Origin: CAZRXG01 sp964603985
GTDB taxonomy: Bacteria; Chloroflexota; Anaerolineae; Aggregatilineales; UBA3940
Reading direction: 5' to 3'
Assembly: GCA_964603985.1 (NCBI GenBank)
Contig: CAZRXG010000002.1
Coordinates: 1-64,000, forward strand
DNA: 64,000 nt
Part shown: positions 61,080-64,000 of the stretch, in pieces
How the letters are laid out: each line of letters opens with the position of its first letter
Position numbering within the stretch: position 1 is the stretch's first letter
The notes under the pieces: model-generated
What the model was told of the DNA's origin: nothing
The model's database searches: none
Seen by the model: the letters and a program-made list of their open reading frames with translations, nothing else
Translations under genes and position numbers: made by a program

Positions 61080-62009
61080 ATGGCTGATGAACAGGAACAA
61101 ACGCAACAAACTGCGGCGCAAGATCTGGACGAGATTGAGCGCTCCCTACAGGTTGCGTGGTGGTGGATCGTCCTGGTGGTGGTGATCATCGCCGGGGCGG
61201 TTGTGGGTATCTTGCTCTCACAGGCCGTCGCCCCGCAGCCCAAGATCGCGATCATCCGCCTCTACGACATTATCAGTTACTCCACCTCTCCCTACTACTT
61301 AGGCCCCTTGCAAGACGCCGCCGAGCGCAAAGACGTTGCCGCGGTGGTGATCCTCGTCGACAGCCCTGGCGGAGACGCAACCGTCAGCGAGGATTTGTTC
61401 TACACCGTCCTGGCGCTGCGCGACGACAAACCGGTCGTGGCCTCGGTCGAGCGCTTTGCCGCCAGTGGGGCTTACTACGTCGCGTCGGCCACCAACTACA
61501 TCTACGCCCGCCCGGCTGCCCAGGTGGGCAGTATCGGCGTGATCGCCGAGTTCCCAGATGAGTACGGCCCGAACGACAACATACTCACGACCGGTCCGTT
61601 CAAGCAGAGCGGCAGCTCGAAGGTGGACTTTGTGCGTGACGTGGAGGCGGTCAAGGAAACCTTCCTGACCCACGTCTACGACCAGCGCGCCTATACCCTG
61701 GAACACATGCACCCCGAGTCGCGGCGCGACCTGCTGCCCGAACGCGACCTGATCGCGACCGGGCAGATATGGTCGGGGGTGCGCGCCTATGACATCGGCC
61801 TGGTCGATGCGCTCGGCTCAAACCGGGACGCCATCGAGAAGGCCGCCGAGCTGGCGGGGATAGCAAACTACGACGTGATCGACCTGCTGGCCGCCTTCAT
61901 CGGCATAGACGAAGAATTCGAGGGTTACAGCGCCGACGACGCCCCCGACTGGTACGAGGTCGGCCCCTGGGCCGAGTTGTATCACCTCTATGTCATGCCC
62001 GAAGACTGA
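61080..62009 (+). CDS. SppA-like S49 membrane protease
   Basis: A 309-residue protein with one N-terminal membrane helix (24-47) and a single S49 protease domain. VVILVDSPGGDATVSEDL marks the clp/crotonase-like fold; the catalytic Ser is Ser 129 (RFAASGAYYVASA) and the Lys is Lys 181 (QSGSSKVDF). About half the length of E. coli SppA, like SppA of Bacillus, which works as an octamer. Degrades cleaved signal peptides or regulates membrane proteins. The acidic C-terminal 40 residues are extra. Eleven bases before the next gene. Confidence 0.9.
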   Translation: MADEQEQTQQTAAQDLDEIERSLQVAWWWIVLVVVIIAGAVVGILLSQAVAPQPKIAIIRLYDIISYSTSPYYLGPLQDAAERKDVAAVVILVDSPGGDATVSEDLFYTVLALRDDKPVVASVERFAASGAYYVASATNYIYARPAAQVGSIGVIAEFPDEYGPNDNILTTGPFKQSGSSKVDFVRDVEAVKETFLTHVYDQRAYTLEHMHPESRRDLLPERDLIATGQIWSGVRAYDIGLVDALGSNRDAIEKAAELAGIANYDVIDLLAAFIGIDEEFEGYSADDAPDWYEVGPWAELYHLYVMPED

Positions 62010-62019
62010 GAGGGACCTG

Positions 62020-64000
62020 ATGCAGAAACCAAAACGCTTTATCTTTGTACTGGCCTTTGTCGCGGCGCTGGTGATTGCTTTTGCCGCCCGCACGCTCTAC
62101 TACTACCGGGGCATCTACCGCGCGCCGGACGTGCCGCAGAGCACACCCCCAGGCGTCGGGAGCCTCTCAGACCAGTTCGAGACCACCGCCGACCTGGACA
62201 GCGAAGGTATCACCGTGCTGTTCGACGCGGCTCATGAAAACAGCTTTGACGAAGACGAGCTGACGGTCCTGACCGGCCGCATGGCGAGCAACGGAGCGCA
62301 GGTCGAGATGGTGCACTCGGAAGATGACCTTGCTGACGGGCTGCATAGCGCCGATGCGCTGGTAGTGCTCGTGCCTAACGATTCCTTCAGTACGAGCGAG
62401 GTGCTGGCCATACGGCAGTTCGTCGACAAGGGTGGACGGCTGATCCTGGCCGGTGACCCGACCCGCCAGCGGGATGCCGAGGCTTTGAACTCGCTGGCCG
62501 CCAGCTTCGGCGTTGTTTACCAGGACGACTACGTCTACAACCTGACGAACAACGACGGCAGCTACCGCAACGTGATCTTCACCGACTTTGCCGAGGACGT
62601 TCCCCTGACCGAGGGGCTTGAGCAGGTCGTCTTCCAGACGGCCAGTTCGATACGCGTCGGGGAAGACGCCGGGCTGATCTTCGGCGACAAAGAGACCTAC
62701 TCCTCGCGCCGCGAGCAACCCGGCGATGTCATCGCGGCGGCGCTGACCGGCGATGGACGGATTCTCATGCTGCCGGATGTGACTTTCCTGACCAGCCCCT
62801 ACAACACCTTTGCCGACAACGACATCCTGCTCGATAACATCGTCACCTTCGCGTTGACCGGCGAGCGGGACTTCACCCTGGTCGACTACCCCTACTTCTT
62901 CGACGCCCCCACGCAGCTTGTCTACGAGGACGCGGTGACGCTCAACAACACCTTCGCCGACCTGGTCACGCTGCGGTCTCACCTGGCCAAGAGAGGCATT
63001 GAGGCCAGCCTGGCCGACGAAATCGACATGGAGGGGGCCTTCGTCTACCTGGCGCTGTACGAGCAGGCCAACGAAGACATCATCGAACTGCTGGAGGATC
63101 AGGGCATCACCCTGAGCGATGAACCTCTCTCCGACGAAGACGACGCCCCGCCCAGCGAGGGCAGCATCACGATTGAGGATGTGGCCCAATTGGAGAAGGG
63201 CGGCACCGTGCTGCTGCACCTGGTGCGCCTCACCGAGGACGAGGAGGACGCAGACGACGAAAGTGAAAAGCCGGATGAAGATGAAGACCTGGACGAAGAG
63301 GAGAACGGCGAAGAAGAGAACGGCGAAGAAGCCGCCGCTGGCCTGTACCAGGTGATCATCCTCGCGGCAAGCGAGGAAGACCTCTCGATCGGGATTGACG
63401 TGCTGCTGTCCGACATGACCTCCGAGTGTCTGGTCACCCCGCTGACGGCGGTCTGCCAGACAGGCGAAGTCGAGGAGGAAGAAGAGGAGGAGGAGAAAAA
63501 GAAGGGTGCGGAGGTCGGCGGCATCCTGGTCGTGTCGGATGACCAGGGGCTGAGCGGCGCGTCAGGAGGAACCAGTGCCGAGATCATCGCCGACCTGCTC
63601 GACTCGCTGGATTACGACGCCAGTGTGTACAGCATCGAGGACGACGGCCCGCCCGAATTGGACGATCTGCTCGACTATGACATGGTATTCTGGTCAACGG
63701 GCGATTACTGCTGCCAGTCGCCAAACGAGGAGGGGGCGGCCCTGCTGATGGAATACCTCGACATCGGCGGCAGGCTGTTCATCGACGGCCTGTTCATCGC
63801 CACCGACTGGGAGGGCAGTGACTTCCTGGAGGATTACCTGGGCGCCGAGTTCAACGGCTTCGGGGTCCAGGTTGACCTGGCCCCCGGCCCCGACGAGCAC
63901 CCGCTGTCGGAGGGCTTCGAGGACGCCATTCCCTTTGTCGAACAGGATGAAGGTGCTGCCCTGCCGGACCTGATCGAAGCGTTGTCGGGGGTGGATGTGG
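62020..64000 (+). CDS. Membrane-anchored DUF4350/GldG-like protein (truncated by window end)
   Basis: At least 660 residues; the frame is open at base 64,000. An N-terminal membrane helix (about 6-25) is followed by a DUF4350-type domain (ITVLFDAAHENSFDEDELTVL, ADALVVLVPNDSFSTSEVLAIRQFVDKGGRLILAGDPT), as found in ABC-transporter-linked and prenyl-modification-linked outside proteins. Strongly acidic low-complexity stretches (about 400-430 and 483-490, with EEEEEE and GEEENGEE) lie between two such domains; the second has GGRLFIDGLFIATDWEG. ATG at 62020 after AGAGGGACC. Probably cotranscribed with the SppA-like gene. Role unknown. Confidence 0.75.
   Translation, partial: MQKPKRFIFVLAFVAALVIAFAARTLYYYRGIYRAPDVPQSTPPGVGSLSDQFETTADLDSEGITVLFDAAHENSFDEDELTVLTGRMASNGAQVEMVHSEDDLADGLHSADALVVLVPNDSFSTSEVLAIRQFVDKGGRLILAGDPTRQRDAEALNSLAASFGVVYQDDYVYNLTNNDGSYRNVIFTDFAEDVPLTEGLEQVVFQTASSIRVGEDAGLIFGDKETYSSRREQPGDVIAAALTGDGRILMLPDVTFLTSPYNTFADNDILLDNIVTFALTGERDFTLVDYPYFFDAPTQLVYEDAVTLNNTFADLVTLRSHLAKRGIEASLADEIDMEGAFVYLALYEQANEDIIELLEDQGITLSDEPLSDEDDAPPSEGSITIEDVAQLEKGGTVLLHLVRLTEDEEDADDESEKPDEDEDLDEEENGEEENGEEAAAGLYQVIILAASEEDLSIGIDVLLSDMTSECLVTPLTAVCQTGEVEEEEEEEEKKKGAEVGGILVVSDDQGLSGASGGTSAEIIADLLDSLDYDASVYSIEDDGPPELDDLLDYDMVFWSTGDYCCQSPNEEGAALLMEYLDIGGRLFIDGLFIATDWEGSDFLEDYLGAEFNGFGVQVDLAPGPDEHPLSEGFEDAIPFVEQDEGAALPDLIEALSGVDV

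Overview
The window is high-GC bacterial DNA, most probably from a member of the Chloroflexota (Anaerolineae-like). I infer this from gene content, not from a search: lipoproteins with NBR1-type and CARDB domains, a topoisomerase I with an extra N-terminal zinc ribbon, paired FHA proteins beside an FtsW/penicillin-binding-protein pair, ferredoxin-dependent 2-oxoacid oxidoreductases, a T-box in front of valS, and a Mbh-like plus a group 3b-like [NiFe] hydrogenase. I found no phage, transposase, plasmid or CRISPR genes.

Layout. 1-4,180 (minus): start of valS with an upstream T-box, then indolepyruvate:ferredoxin oxidoreductase iorBA. 4,330-7,660: a methyltransferase, a 1-kb gene-free tract with a near-consensus minus-strand promoter, and a beta-propeller lipoprotein between two copies of a ~110-bp repeat. 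7,838-14,360 (plus): a GT-C membrane glycosyltransferase, an OmpR-type two-component pair and a pentapeptide-repeat protein. 14,425-27,549 (plus): sixteen close-packed genes coding for a complex-I-like membrane-bound group 4 [NiFe] hydrogenase (DUF4040, NuoK-, L-, M/N-, A-, B-, C-, D-, H- and I-like subunits), a maturation protease, a soluble group 3b-like NAD(P) hydrogenase in the order hydBGDA, and a second maturation protease. A response regulator and a sensor kinase follow. 29,880-31,220: a TauE/SafE exporter with a structured leader, then a candidate pseudoknotted RNA with an intrinsic terminator. 31,219-39,488 (plus): WD40 protein, dgt, dprA, manC, topA and a membrane protein. 39,566-43,092 (minus): ffh-rpsP-khpA-rimM-greA. 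43,374-46,246 (minus): korAB. 46,370-50,131: an M23 peptidase, an NBR1/CARDB lipoprotein, hypBA and tRNA-Gln(CUG). 50,264-55,161 (plus): two FHA proteins, mtnP, an FtsW/RodA protein and a penicillin-binding-protein homologue that has lost its catalytic motifs. 55,219-60,862 (minus): DUF4230 protein, ligA, SGNH-like secreted protein, rlmI-like methyltransferase. 60,959-64,000 (plus): SppA-like protease and a truncated membrane-anchored protein.

How it fits together. Two ferredoxin-reducing oxidoreductases (Ior and Kor) flank a locus that could oxidise reduced ferredoxin at a proton- or sodium-translocating membrane hydrogenase, and could exchange H2 with NAD(P)H through the soluble hydrogenase. 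HypA and HypB supply nickel, and the two proteases would mature the two large subunits. This is the picture of a fermentative, amino-acid- or peptide-using anaerobe. The most unusual items are the combined two-hydrogenase operon with a NuoA-like subunit, the PBP homologue without active-site residues, the S16 protein with a long acidic tail, and two candidate structured RNAs around the tauE gene.
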